Shown here in pieces: positions 36,525 to 45,151 of a DNA stretch of 64,000 bases. This DNA is from an uncultured Clostridium sp. (lineage in GTDB: Bacteria > Bacillota > Clostridia > TANB77 > CAG-508): the NCBI GenBank assembly GCA_900553945.1, contig USFR01000009.1, forward strand, positions 11,439 to 75,438. Direction: 5' to 3'. Numbering within the stretch: position 1 is the stretch's first letter; each line of letters starts with the position of its first letter. The notes under the pieces were generated by a model. The model was not told the DNA's origin, did no database searches, and worked only from the letters and a program-made list of their open reading frames with translations. The translations under genes and the position numbers were made by a program.

Positions 36525-36630
36525 AAAATCAGAAAACAGACAATTAAATTTGACGTGAGCCAAAATTATTAAACCTAAATTTACTAATGATAGTTCTCTA
36601 CAAATTTAAAATTGTCTGTTTTTTGATTTT
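36525..36630. repeat. Family A long palindrome/terminator after the SASP gene
   Basis: Arms of about 27-29 bases (AAAATCAGAAAACAGACAAT and its complement, one mismatch and a small gap; 36525-36551 and 36602-36630) around a 50-base inner segment. The right arm ends in a T-run, so it can terminate SASP transcription, and it overlaps the -35 of the next gene. Confidence 0.65.
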
Positions 36631-36651
36631 TTATTTATTTTATGATATAAT
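36623..36651 (+). promoter_or_regulatory. Promoter of the orphan gene at 36688
   Basis: TTGATT, 17-base spacer, TATAAT. Confidence 0.68.
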
Positions 36652-36687
36652 TTTTATGTACACCAAATTTAGAAAGGAGACTACATT

Positions 36688-37281
36688 ATGATGACATTAG
36701 AATCAATGGTAAAGGACATTATGGAAAACTTGGAGCGGGAGGTTTTAAATTCTGGTGATGTGAATTTCCAATTTGCAGTGAGATATTATCTCATCGGTCA
36801 CTCCAAGCACGAGTTCGAAAATTCAACTTTTTTCGATGAATTCGTTTATGAGTCAAACATCCAGCAGCCTTTAACTCGGTTATATAATCTGATTGGTTAC
36901 TGTGAATTCAAGAAGAAAATCGTTGAACTCAGCAAATCAGTAACAATCAAGTTGCTGAACGACAAGGATACACCGTACCATCTGCTGGCACAGTTAACAG
37001 AGTTTGTTTCCAGAGACTACTGTGAAGCGCTCGCTCGGAAAAACAAATTCTCACACCACTATCTTTTTATTACTACATTTAAATCTCTTGATTCGTGTTT
37101 CATGGTACCACGAGATTCCAGAAATGTATCTGGATGGAATATGAAACGTTGTCGGCAGTGGATGCACAAGTTTTCAAATCCATCTGAAGAAATTCTGAAC
37201 ATCTTAAGTGATCCCGAAGAAGCTATGAAAGTTAATGTCGATGACAACTGGTTAATCGGCAAATTGGTTTCAAGTCTCTAA
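36688..37281 (+). CDS. Orphan cytoplasmic protein of atypical base composition
   Basis: 197 residues, not recognised. No signal peptide or membrane helix; mixed helical sequence with clusters of His, Cys and aromatic residues (FSHHYLFITTF, GWNMKRCRQWMHKF). Codon use differs plainly from its neighbours: CGG, CTG, CTC and GTC are common, whereas the surrounding genes favour AT-ending codons. It has its own promoter and a GC-rich terminator, so it behaves as an independent cassette, probably acquired from another genome. AAAGGAG lies about 8 bases before the ATG. Confidence 0.7.
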   Translation: MMTLESMVKDIMENLEREVLNSGDVNFQFAVRYYLIGHSKHEFENSTFFDEFVYESNIQQPLTRLYNLIGYCEFKKKIVELSKSVTIKLLNDKDTPYHLLAQLTEFVSRDYCEALARKNKFSHHYLFITTFKSLDSCFMVPRDSRNVSGWNMKRCRQWMHKFSNPSEEILNILSDPEEAMKVNVDDNWLIGKLVSSL

Positions 37282-37289
37282 AAGTTAAA

Positions 37290-37327
37290 ATCCCCGGCCG
37301 TGAGTTTTCACGGCTGGGGTATTTTTA
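37290..37327. terminator. GC-rich terminator between orphan gene and hydA
   Basis: Stem CCCCGGCCGTGA / TCACGGCTGGGG with TTTT-type flanks in both directions. It serves the orphan gene and probably also hydA, which ends at 37330. Confidence 0.88.
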
Positions 37328-37329
37328 TG

Positions 37330-39081
37330 TTATATATTATACTTTTCTCTTTTTTCATATTTGGTATGTAATAACTCATGAGCTTTGTGGCTTCCTGGTT
37401 TTTCTAGATAATCTTTATATATCTTTCTAACTATTGGATTTTCGTGTGATTTTCTTATTGTGCTTTTTTCATCAATCGTATACAAGCTATCAGCTCTTAA
37501 TTTTCTTATATCTTTTTCTGAACGTTCTTTTGAGCTTTTTATTGGTTGGCCTCCGCCCATCACACATCCGCCTGGACATGCCATAATTTCAATAAATTGA
37601 TATTCAGATTTTCCTGATTTTATTTCTTCTAATATTTCTTGCGCATTTTTCAATCCGCTAACTGCTGCTATTTTTATTTCTTTTCCAGCAATGTTTATTG
37701 TTGCTTTTTTTATTCCATCTCCACCTCTAACTTGTTCAAAATCTATTTTTTCTAGGTCTTTTCCTGTTAAAGCATCTTGTGCAGTTCTTAGAGCTGCTTC
37801 CATTACTCCACCTGTTGTTCCAAATATTGCAGCAGCACCTGTTGCTTCTCCCATTGGGCTATCAAAATTTGTATCTTCTAATTTTTCAAATTCAATATTA
37901 GCTTGTTTTATCATTCTTGCTAATTCTCTTGTTGTAATTACATTATCAACATTGTACATTCCGTCGTTTTGTAATTCTTTTCTTTGTCTTTCAAACTTTT
38001 TAGCGATACATGGCATTACTGAAACCATATAAATTTTATTCGGATCTATTCCTTCTTTTTTTGCATAGTATGATTTTATAATTGCTCCAAACATTTCGTG
38101 AGGTGATTTGCAAGTTGATAAATGAGGTATCAATTCTGGATAATTCATTTCCATATACTTAACCCAACCTGGACTACATGACGTAATCATGGGAAGTACT
38201 CCATTTTCTGAAAATCTTTCTATAAACTCATTTGCTTCTTCCATTATTGTTATATCTGCACCTGTATTTGTGTCAAATACTTTGTTAAATCCTAATCTTT
38301 TTAATGCTGTTACCATTTTTCCTGTAACGTTTGTTCCAACATCCATTTGGAATTCTTCTCCTAGTGCTACTCTTACAGCTGGTGCTGTTTGCACTACAAC
38401 GAATGTATCTGGATCTTTTAATTTTACCCATACATCATTTATTGTTTCTTTTTCGTGAAGAGCTCCTGTTGGACAACTTTGAATACATTGTCCACAAAAT
38501 GTACAGTTAACATCATTTAAACTATGATCTCCAACTGTTGATATACAAGATTCAAAGCCTCTATTTATGCAATCAATTGCTCCTATTCCTTGAACCTTTT
38601 TGCAAGCTGATATGCATCTTCTACAAAGTATACATTTTTCAAAATCTCTTACAATTGAAGGTGATAAGTCATCTATTTTATGTTTAGTTTTTTCACCTTC
38701 AAATTCTACATTAAGCACATTAAACTTTGTAGCTAATTTTTGCAACTCACAATTTCCAGAACGTGTACATGTTAAGCAATCTTTTGAGTGATTTGAAATT
38801 ATTAAATCTAATATTACGTGTCTTGCTTCTAATACATTTGGTGTATGTGTGTGTACAGCCATTCCTTCTTCAACTGTTTGTATGCAAGACGTTGCAAAGC
38901 CTTTTCTTCCTTCAACTTCCACAACACAAATTCTACAATCTCCAACTTCATTTATATCTTTCAAAAAGCAAAGTGTTGGAATGTCAATTCCAGCTTCTTT
39001 TGCTGCTTGCAATATTGTGGTTCCTTTTTTTACTTTTACTTCTTGCCCATCTATTTTAAGTTTTACAAATTCATTTTCCAC
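37330..39081 (-). CDS. hydA: [FeFe]-hydrogenase catalytic subunit HydA
   Basis: 583-residue catalytic subunit of a multimeric, probably NAD/ferredoxin-bifurcating hydrogenase. In order: 2Fe-2S domain (TLCFLKDINEVGDCRICVVE), His-Cys3 cluster (HSKDCLTCTRSGNCELQ), two 4Fe-4S motifs (CILCRRCISACKK, CTFCGQCIQSCPTGAL), then the H-cluster signatures TSCSPGW (L1), MPCIAKKFE (L2) and MACPGGCVMGGGQP (L3), and the small-subunit-like tail. Start GTG at 39081 has AAAGGAG at 8 bases; the open frame continues to a TTG inside that site. Last gene of hydC-hydB-hydA. Confidence 0.95.
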   Translation of the reverse strand: MENEFVKLKIDGQEVKVKKGTTILQAAKEAGIDIPTLCFLKDINEVGDCRICVVEVEGRKGFATSCIQTVEEGMAVHTHTPNVLEARHVILDLIISNHSKDCLTCTRSGNCELQKLATKFNVLNVEFEGEKTKHKIDDLSPSIVRDFEKCILCRRCISACKKVQGIGAIDCINRGFESCISTVGDHSLNDVNCTFCGQCIQSCPTGALHEKETINDVWVKLKDPDTFVVVQTAPAVRVALGEEFQMDVGTNVTGKMVTALKRLGFNKVFDTNTGADITIMEEANEFIERFSENGVLPMITSCSPGWVKYMEMNYPELIPHLSTCKSPHEMFGAIIKSYYAKKEGIDPNKIYMVSVMPCIAKKFERQRKELQNDGMYNVDNVITTRELARMIKQANIEFEKLEDTNFDSPMGEATGAAAIFGTTGGVMEAALRTAQDALTGKDLEKIDFEQVRGGDGIKKATINIAGKEIKIAAVSGLKNAQEILEEIKSGKSEYQFIEIMACPGGCVMGGGQPIKSSKERSEKDIRKLRADSLYTIDEKSTIRKSHENPIVRKIYKDYLEKPGSHKAHELLHTKYEKREKYNI

Positions 39082-39115
39082 TATTTTTTCTCCTTTCAAA
39101 TTGGACTTTGAAAAA

Positions 39116-40975
39116 TTAATTTCCTATTGCCTTAAATGGGCAACTTGTTATACAAGTTCCGCACTTAATACATTTGCCTTGGTTTATCGTTCTAATTTCT
39201 CTTGCTTCTCCTTCAATTGCTCCAACAGGACAATTTCTTTGACATAATCCACAACCTTTACACTTCTCAGCATTAATAGTTATGTTAGACATTGACTTAC
39301 ATTCTAACGCTCTACATTCTTTTTGAATTGCATGTTCTCTAAATTCTTCTCTGAAATATTTAAGTGTGCTTATAACTGGATTTGGTGCACTTTGTCCTAA
39401 ACCGCATATGCTTGCTTTTTGAATATTTACAGCTAATTTTTCTAATTTATAAATATCTAATTCACTGCCTTCTCCATCACATAATCTTGTTAAAATTTCT
39501 AACATTCTTTTTGTTCCAATTCTGCAAGGTGTGCATTTTCCGCAACTTTCACTTACTGTAAATTCTAAATAAAATTTAGCTAAGCATACCATACATTTTG
39601 TATCATCCATTACTATTAATCCACCTGAACCCATCATTGATCCGATTTCTTTTAATGATTCATAGTCAATTGGTGTATCTAAATGTTCTTTTGGAATACA
39701 TCCTCCTGACGGCCCACCTGTTTGAGCTGCTTTAAATTCTCTTCCATTTGGAATTCCACCACCTATGTCATATACTATTTCTCTTAATGTTGTTCCCATT
39801 GGTACTTCAACAAGACCTATATTATTTACATTTCCACCTAGTGCAAATACCTTTGTTCCTTTAGATGTTTCTGTTCCTATTGATGAATACCATTCTGCGC
39901 CTTTTAATATTATTTGTGCAATGTTTGCATATGTTTCAACATTATTTATTAGTGTTGGCTTTCCCCATAATCCGCTTTGTGCTGGATATGGCGGTTTTAC
40001 TCTTGGTTGACCTCTTTTACCTTCTATTGATTCTAGTAATGCTGTTTCTTCTCCACATACAAAAGCTCCAGCGCCTAATCTTATATCAACGTCAAAATCA
40101 AATTTTGTGCCAAAAATATTTTTTCCTAGTATTCCATACTCTCTTGCTTGATCTATTGCAACTTGAAATCTATGTACTGCTATTGGATATTCTGCTCTAA
40201 CATATATGTACCCTTGGTTTGCACCTATCGCATATGCTGCTATTGCCATTGCTTCTAAAACTGAATGTGGATCTCCTTCTAGAATACTTCTATCCATAAA
40301 GGCTCCTGGGTCCCCTTCATCTGCATTACATACAACATATTTTTGTGTACCTTCCGAATTCCTTGTAAGTTCCCACTTCTTTCCTGTTGGGAACCCTGCT
40401 CCTCCACGGCCTCTTAAGCCTGATTGTTTTATTGTTTCAATTACTTCTTCAGGAGTCATTTCTATTAAAACTCTTTCTAAAGCTTTGTATCCGTCAAATG
40501 CAATATATTCATCAATTTCTTCTGGATTAATTACTCCACAATTTTTTAATGCAATTCTTTTTTGCTTTTTATAAAAACTTAATTCGTCTAATTTTTGTAC
40601 TTTAGTTCCATCAATATCTTTACACAATAGTCTTTCAACTACTTCTCCATTTTGAATGTGTTTTTCAATTATCTCTTCACAATCTTCTGGCTTTACCATT
40701 GCATAAAATGTATCTTCTGGTCTTATTATTACAATTGGTCCTTTTGCACATAGTCCAAAACAACCTGTTTGTATAACTCTTACGTTTTCTATATTTTTCT
40801 CTTTTAAAATTTCTCTAAATCTTTTCAAAATCTCTGGTGATTTTGATGATGTACATCCTGTACCATGACATACTAATATATGTTTTTCCCTTGTATCTGA
40901 TTTTGTATTTACACGTAAATCTAACTCAGCTCTTTTTTCTTTTCTAATCTGATTAATTTCTTCTATAGTTTTCAT
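39116..40975 (-). CDS. hydB: Hydrogenase NADH-binding subunit HydB (NuoF-like)
   Basis: 619-residue flavoprotein that carries FMN and the NAD(H) site. N-terminal thioredoxin-like 2Fe-2S domain (CHGTGCTSSKSP, GCFGLCAKGP), the NuoF core with glycine-rich GRGGAGFPTGKKW and NADEGDPGAFMDR, the 4Fe-4S ligand site ESCGKCTPCRIGTKRM, and two C-terminal ferredoxin motifs (CKGCGLCQRNCPVGAI, CIKCGTCITSCPFKAI). This arrangement is that of bifurcating hydrogenases rather than complex I. Between hydC and hydA, same strand, short gaps. Confidence 0.95.
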   Translation of the reverse strand: MKTIEEINQIRKEKRAELDLRVNTKSDTREKHILVCHGTGCTSSKSPEILKRFREILKEKNIENVRVIQTGCFGLCAKGPIVIIRPEDTFYAMVKPEDCEEIIEKHIQNGEVVERLLCKDIDGTKVQKLDELSFYKKQKRIALKNCGVINPEEIDEYIAFDGYKALERVLIEMTPEEVIETIKQSGLRGRGGAGFPTGKKWELTRNSEGTQKYVVCNADEGDPGAFMDRSILEGDPHSVLEAMAIAAYAIGANQGYIYVRAEYPIAVHRFQVAIDQAREYGILGKNIFGTKFDFDVDIRLGAGAFVCGEETALLESIEGKRGQPRVKPPYPAQSGLWGKPTLINNVETYANIAQIILKGAEWYSSIGTETSKGTKVFALGGNVNNIGLVEVPMGTTLREIVYDIGGGIPNGREFKAAQTGGPSGGCIPKEHLDTPIDYESLKEIGSMMGSGGLIVMDDTKCMVCLAKFYLEFTVSESCGKCTPCRIGTKRMLEILTRLCDGEGSELDIYKLEKLAVNIQKASICGLGQSAPNPVISTLKYFREEFREHAIQKECRALECKSMSNITINAEKCKGCGLCQRNCPVGAIEGEAREIRTINQGKCIKCGTCITSCPFKAIGN

Positions 40976-41011
40976 ATTCTCATTCCTTTCTGAGATTTTT
41001 CTTATTTATAA

Positions 41012-41491
41012 TTATTCTGTTTCTTTAATTTTGTCAATGATTTCATCTAGCATTTTTACTGTTGCTTTTCCATGTACTTCGTTATTTACTGTAAATACTG
41101 GTGCTAATCCACATGCTCCAACACATCTTGTTGCTTCAATTGAAAACATTCCGTCTTCTGTTGTTTCTCCTTCTTCAATTTTTAGTCTTTCTTTTAATCT
41201 GTCTAAGATTTTTTGTGATCCTTTAACATAGCATGCTGTTCCAAGACATACTGCTATATGATACTTTCCTTTTGGTTTTAAAGTAAATCTGGAATAAAAA
41301 GTTATTACTCCATAAATTTCTGCCATTGGCATATTTAAATATTCTGAAATTTCTTTTTGTGCTTTCATCGGAATATATCCTGATTTTTCTTGAATGTCAT
41401 TTAATATTTTTATTAAATTGCTCTTGTCTTTAGAATATTTTTCTAGAATTTCTTTGTATGTGCCTTGGCATTTGCATTGATTAGCCTCCAT
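41012..41491 (-). CDS. hydC: Hydrogenase subunit HydC (NuoE-like 2Fe-2S protein)
   Basis: 159-residue thioredoxin-fold protein with one 2Fe-2S cluster: ligands in CLGTACYVKGS (about 90-100) and ATRCVGACGLAP (about 124-135). A helical N-terminal part (ILEKYSKDKSNLIKILNDIQ) is typical of NuoE. It passes electrons between flavin and hydrogenase centres. First gene of the operon; a TATAAT box at complement 41545-41550 may be the promoter but lacks a good -35. Confidence 0.94.
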   Translation of the reverse strand: MEANQCKCQGTYKEILEKYSKDKSNLIKILNDIQEKSGYIPMKAQKEISEYLNMPMAEIYGVITFYSRFTLKPKGKYHIAVCLGTACYVKGSQKILDRLKERLKIEEGETTEDGMFSIEATRCVGACGLAPVFTVNNEVHGKATVKMLDEIIDKIKETE

Positions 41492-41589
41492 AGGTACCTC
41501 CTATTTATATTTTTCATTTCTTCTCTCTGTGCAAAGTGCATTCTATTATAGTTTTTTCAATGCATTTCTATACTACTGCATTGTTATTT

Positions 41590-41629
41590 TTATATAATAT
41601 GAAGTTTGGAGAACTTTTCTATTATATAA
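41590..41629. repeat. Family B palindrome, copy 3
   Basis: TTATATAATA ... TATTATATAA with core GTTT-GGA-GAAC (imperfect at one base). It lies between the hydC promoter region and the hpf terminator. Confidence 0.58.
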
Positions 41630-41630
41630 A

Positions 41631-41672
41631 AAATAAGTTAGCTTGATTATATCAAACTAACTTATTTTATTT
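41631..41672 (-). terminator. Terminator of hpf
   Basis: Stem AAATAAGTTAG / CTAACTTATTT with a further inner TTGAT/ATCAA pairing, then a T-rich run on the minus strand. Confidence 0.8.
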
Positions 41673-41692
41673 CAACCTTTATTATTATTTTA

Positions 41693-42226
41693 TTATGCTT
41701 CTGGTTCTGCTATTCCAAAATTCTTTCCGTCTTTTAATTTATAAATTACATTTACTTTTCCAGTATCAATATCTATATATGCTAAGAATGTTTGTGTTGG
41801 TCTTTCTTCTAATTTTAATTTTGCATCTTCAATAGACATTGGTTTTATTTCATAATATGTTGTTTTTATAACTTCACCGTCTATTGATTCTTCATGTTCT
41901 TGCATGCTTTCTTTTACTCTTAATGTTTCATCTTTGTTGATTCTTTCTTTTTTAGTTTTGGCTTTTCTAATTTGTCTTTCTAATATGTCTATGTCTTCAT
42001 CTATTGATGCATATAAGTCTTTGTTTTCTGTTACTGCTCTAAATGTTTCACCTTTGTATGATGCACTTATTTCAGCTATTTGTAATTCTCTTTCAATTCT
42101 AATCATAGCTTGTACATCTAGTTCGTCTGTTTCAAAGTATTTTTCTAATCTTCCTAATTTTTTCTCTATGTAGTCTTTTATTGCCTCTGTTGCTTTTAAA
42201 TCTTTTCCTGTAATTTTTATATTCAT
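41693..42226 (-). CDS. hpf: Long-form ribosome hibernation promoting factor
   Basis: 177 residues. The N-terminal S30AE domain (MNIKITGKDLKATEAIKDYI to about 100) binds the decoding site of resting ribosomes. The C-terminal domain (about 120-175, TYYEIKPMSIEDAKLKLE, then TFLAYIDIDTGKVNVIYKLK) dimerises 70S into 100S particles, the long form typical of Bacillota. ATG at 42226 follows GGAG by 8 bases; a GTG three codons upstream is part of the site. Strong consensus promoter at 42259-42287. Confidence 0.95.
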   Translation of the reverse strand: MNIKITGKDLKATEAIKDYIEKKLGRLEKYFETDELDVQAMIRIERELQIAEISASYKGETFRAVTENKDLYASIDEDIDILERQIRKAKTKKERINKDETLRVKESMQEHEESIDGEVIKTTYYEIKPMSIEDAKLKLEERPTQTFLAYIDIDTGKVNVIYKLKDGKNFGIAEPEA

Positions 42227-42258
42227 TTTAATCACTCCTTCTTTAGTTTCGTAATTTT

Positions 42259-42287
42259 ATTATATATGTTGTTCGCTAAATTGTCAA
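42259..42287 (-). promoter_or_regulatory. Consensus sigma-A promoter of hpf
   Basis: Minus strand: TTGACA, 17-base spacer, TATAAT. Confidence 0.88.
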
Positions 42288-42321
42288 TCTTCTTATTTTT
42301 TAAATTTTTTGTTCAAATAGA

Positions 42322-42350
42322 TTGCTTTTTGTCGAATTATATATTATTCT
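42322..42350 (+). promoter_or_regulatory. Promoter of the DUF4234 gene
   Basis: TTGCTT, 17-base spacer, TATTCT, followed by GGGGAGGT before the ATG. Confidence 0.58.
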
Positions 42351-42382
42351 AATTCTATAAATAAAAGGGGAGGTATATATTT

Positions 42383-42730
42383 ATGATTAAGGAAAGAAAT
42401 ATCGTTTTATGTATTCTTTTGTCAATTATAACATGTGGTATTTATGGAATCTATTGGTTCTGTACTTTAACTGATGATACAGCAAGAGCTAATGATGATC
42501 CAGACTTTTCAGGAATAAAGTCTCTTATATTCGCAATAATTACTTGTGGTATTTATGGACTATACTGGAATTATAAAGTTGCAAAAGAAGTATATGAAGC
42601 TGGACAGAAAAAAGGATTAGCAATTAGTGATAATTCTGCAATTTGTTTAATTTGTTCTATATTTGGACTTGCAATAATAACTTATATTCTAGTTCAATCA
42701 GACTTAAACAAGATTGCACAACAACAATAA
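42383..42730 (+). CDS. DUF4234 small membrane protein
   Basis: 115 residues with three hydrophobic stretches. The repeated signature CGIYGIYWF (about 18-26) and CGIYGLYWNYK (about 53-63) defines the DUF4234/superinfection-immunity-like membrane family, of unknown function. GGGGAGGT ribosome site before ATG. It is followed immediately by the DUF2752 gene (stop TAA, one base, ATG), a common clostridial pair. Confidence 0.85.
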   Translation: MIKERNIVLCILLSIITCGIYGIYWFCTLTDDTARANDDPDFSGIKSLIFAIITCGIYGLYWNYKVAKEVYEAGQKKGLAISDNSAICLICSIFGLAIITYILVQSDLNKIAQQQ

Positions 42731-42731
42731 T

Positions 42732-43085
42732 ATGCTATTGACTTTATTTTTAGGAATTCTAGTTATATTGCTTATGTATATATTGGGAATTCCTTGTTTT
42801 TTTTATAAAATAACTAATTTCTATTGTCCAGGTTGCGGATTTACACGTGCTGTATTTGCACTATTGCACCTTAATATATATCAAGCTCTTAGATATAATG
42901 TACTAATAATAATTTATATACCACTTATTTTATATTGTATTTTTTACAAATTTATTTTAAAAAGAGATTGTCAGATTTCGAATTTAATTTTATACATAAT
43001 TCTTATTTTAGTTTGTTTATTTGGAATATTGCGAAACATTCCGTATTTTAGTTACTTGGCACCTACTGTTGTTTCAACAATTTAA
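42732..43085 (+). CDS. DUF2752 membrane protein
   Basis: 117 residues, three transmembrane segments, with the family signature FYCPGCGFTRAVFALLHL (about 30-47); the two Cys may bind metal. Function unknown. ATG at 42732, one base after the DUF4234 stop, is chosen because no ribosome site is present and translation is probably coupled; an in-frame TTG at 42714 is the alternative. Ends at a long palindrome opposite recO. Confidence 0.82.
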   Translation: MLLTLFLGILVILLMYILGIPCFFYKITNFYCPGCGFTRAVFALLHLNIYQALRYNVLIIIYIPLILYCIFYKFILKRDCQISNLILYIILILVCLFGILRNIPYFSYLAPTVVSTI

Positions 43086-43086
43086 A

Positions 43087-43209
43087 AAAGAAACTCAATA
43101 TGAAAATTTTTTCACACCTTACTGCTCTGTATTCTACCTGCTTCAATCGAACTCACTTCGTTCGTTTGCCATTGTGCGGTGATTCGAAATTTTTATATTG
43201 AGTTTCTTT
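43087..43209. repeat. Family A long palindrome between DUF2752 and recO
   Basis: Arms AAAGAAACTCAATAT and ATATTGAGTTTCTTT, extended by A/T-rich pairing (43087-43110 and 43187-43209), around a core CACACCTTACTGC ... CTTCAATCGAACTCACTTCG TTCGTTTG ... GCGGTGATTC. The same core with different arms is found at 62274-62481. Confidence 0.65.
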
Positions 43210-43219
43210 GTATGTTTTA

Positions 43220-43948
43220 TTAAATTAATTTTTCAACTTTATAGTCTTTTTCTAGTTTTTCATTAAAATAAATTCTGGTGATTAGTTCAAATTCTTTTAA
43301 TGCATTTTCACTTATTGAAAATGAAAATAATTTTTTTGAATCTGCTTTTAAGCTATATATAATTGCATACTTACTTCCTTCTGATAAATTTATTGCACTT
43401 TTGTCTTGCTTACTACAAACTGAGCATTTAAATCCATCATCTTTTATGCTAAAAGATGATAAGTCTTCTTTTTCTCCACAACATACGCATTCATTAACAT
43501 TGGGTGAGTAACCTAGTATTTTTAACAATCTCATTTTGAATACTGATATTATGAAGTCTAAATTTTTATCGCTTTCTGAAATTACATATAGTGTGTTTAA
43601 AAATAATTTTAATATGTAATAATTATTTTGATTTTCGGTTGTTACGTCTGTTATTATTTTTATCAATGTTGCTGCATAGTTTAGTTTTTCTAAATCTACT
43701 CGTATATTGTAAAATATTTCTACAGGATCACAGCTTTGAATTGTATATAAATCATTTGATTTTCTCAAAACATACTCTCCAAAGCATAGTAGTTGTGATC
43801 CTGCAAGTAACATACTTTTAGGCCTTTTTGCTCCTTTGGCTACACATGAAATTTTTCCAACGTTTGGTGTTAAGATTGTTAATATTTTATCTGAGTCTCC
43901 TAAACTGTTTTCAGCAATTACTATTCCGGTTGTTTTTATACTTTTCAT
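43220..43948 (-). CDS. recO: DNA repair protein RecO
   Basis: 242-residue recombination mediator that loads RecA with RecF/RecR. N-terminal OB fold (KTTGIVIAENSLGDSDKILT, then GKISCVAKGAKRPKS), helical C-terminal domain, and a zinc site (CVCCGEKEDL and CSVCSKQD, about 157-185). Full length. It follows era and yqzL on the same strand, the conserved Bacillota order. Confidence 0.95.
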   Translation of the reverse strand: MKSIKTTGIVIAENSLGDSDKILTILTPNVGKISCVAKGAKRPKSMLLAGSQLLCFGEYVLRKSNDLYTIQSCDPVEIFYNIRVDLEKLNYAATLIKIITDVTTENQNNYYILKLFLNTLYVISESDKNLDFIISVFKMRLLKILGYSPNVNECVCCGEKEDLSSFSIKDDGFKCSVCSKQDKSAINLSEGSKYAIIYSLKADSKKLFSFSISENALKEFELITRIYFNEKLEKDYKVEKLI

Positions 43949-43962
43949 TTATCTACATCCTC

Positions 43963-44061
43963 TCACAAGGATTCTTTATCTTTGCTTTCTTTATATTTTA
44001 AGTAATCCTCAACTTTTCCAGTTTCTTTAAACTGGTTCCATTTTTCTTGTTTCTCGTTCAT
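43963..44061 (-). CDS. yqzL: YqzL-like small protein
   Basis: 32-residue protein between era and recO, exactly where yqzL sits in Bacillus and many Clostridia. The peptide MNEKQEKWNQFKETGKVEDY then LKYKESKDKESL keeps the family pattern W-x-x-F-x-x-T-G-x-x-x-x-YL-x-YK. GAGAGGATG ribosome site about 8 bases before ATG. Function unknown. It is too short for many gene finders, but the context and pattern make it convincing. Confidence 0.78.
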   Translation of the reverse strand: MNEKQEKWNQFKETGKVEDYLKYKESKDKESL

Positions 44062-44099
44062 AATATCATCCTCTCTTAATAATATTATGAGCTTTCTAT

Positions 44100-45005
44100 C
44101 TATTTTGCATACTTAAATTTTTTCAAAATTTGTGTATTTTCATCCCATTTATTATCTACTTTTACCCATAACTTAAGGTTTATTTTAGTTCCAAAAATTT
44201 TCTCTAAATCATATCTTGCGCATTGTCCAATTTTTTTAAGCATTTGTCCATCTTTTCCAATTATTATTCCCTTGTGTGATTCTCTCTTGCAATATATTGT
44301 TGCATCTATATCATATATTTCTTCTTTTTTTGTAGTTTTTCTATATTTAAATTTTGAAACTTCAACATAAATACCATGTGGCACTTCTTCGTTTAAAAAT
44401 CTTAATGCTTTTTCACGTATTTTTTCTTCTGTTATTTGTCTTGAAGTTTGGTCTGTGTATTCATCTTCTTCATAATATCTAGGACCTGGTTTTAAAAGTT
44501 TTTCTATTTCATTTAAAACTGTTTCAGCATATTTTCCTTTTGTTGCTTCTATTGGTATTACGCTTGAAAAATCATATTGTTTGCTATATTCTTCAATTAT
44601 TTTAAATAAACTTTCTTTTTCTACTAAATCTATTTTATTTATTATTAAAATTACTTTTTTATGTTTTTCTTTTAGTTTTTCTAAGATATATGTATCGCCT
44701 TTTCCTATTCCTTTGCTTGTTGCTTCAACCATAAATAAAATAACATCAACATCTTGAAGTGATGCAAATGCTGTGTCTACCATTGTTTCGCTTAGCTTAC
44801 TTTTTGGTTTATGTATTCCTGGTGTATCTATAAATATGATTTGTGAGTTTTCTCTATTTGCAATTGCTCTAATTGCTAATCTTGTTGTTTGTGGTTTATT
44901 TGCTGTTATAGAAACATCTTCTTTTATTAAATTATTTAATAGTGTTGACTTTCCAACGTTTGTCCTTCCAATTATTGATACAAATCCTGATTTAAATTCT
45001 GACAT
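44100..45005 (-). CDS. era: GTPase Era
   Basis: 301-residue ribosome-assembly GTPase that binds the 3' end of 16S rRNA. G1 IGRTNVGKSTLLNNL, switch region KPQTTRLAIRAI, G3 DTPGIHKPK, G4 NKIDLV, and C-terminal KH domain with HKGIIIGKDGQMLKKIG. G1 has Thr where many species have Pro, as in other Clostridia. ATG at 45005 has GGAGA upstream; a TTG four codons earlier is part of that site. Confidence 0.96.
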   Translation of the reverse strand: MSEFKSGFVSIIGRTNVGKSTLLNNLIKEDVSITANKPQTTRLAIRAIANRENSQIIFIDTPGIHKPKSKLSETMVDTAFASLQDVDVILFMVEATSKGIGKGDTYILEKLKEKHKKVILIINKIDLVEKESLFKIIEEYSKQYDFSSVIPIEATKGKYAETVLNEIEKLLKPGPRYYEEDEYTDQTSRQITEEKIREKALRFLNEEVPHGIYVEVSKFKYRKTTKKEEIYDIDATIYCKRESHKGIIIGKDGQMLKKIGQCARYDLEKIFGTKINLKLWVKVDNKWDENTQILKKFKYAK

Positions 45006-45064
45006 ATATTTCTCCAATCTCTTTTTTTACCTTTAATATTTTATCATATTTTAATTCTTTTAAC

Positions 45065-45102
45065 AATATAATATATGGAAGGCTTTTCTTAATAGTATAT
45101 TT
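45065..45102. repeat. Family B palindrome, copy 5 (diverged)
   Basis: AATATATGGAA-GGC-TTTTCTTAATAGTATATT shape without a clean GTTC/GAAC core; assigned by overall layout only. Confidence 0.4.
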
Positions 45103-45109
45103 AATTTGC

Positions 45110-45150
45110 AAACAAATAAACCAAGGAGTTTTTCCTTGGTTTGTTTGTTT
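45110..45150 (-). terminator. Terminator of the DUF3048 gene
   Basis: Long stem AACAAATAAACCAAGGA / TCCTTGGTTTGTTTGTT with a 5-base loop just after the stop codon. Confidence 0.85.
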
Positions 45151-45151
45151 T

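Noticed and set aside
36688..37281. Orphan gene as a transposase or integrase
   Set aside because: No DDE, tyrosine or serine recombinase motif and no terminal inverted repeats or target duplications around it.
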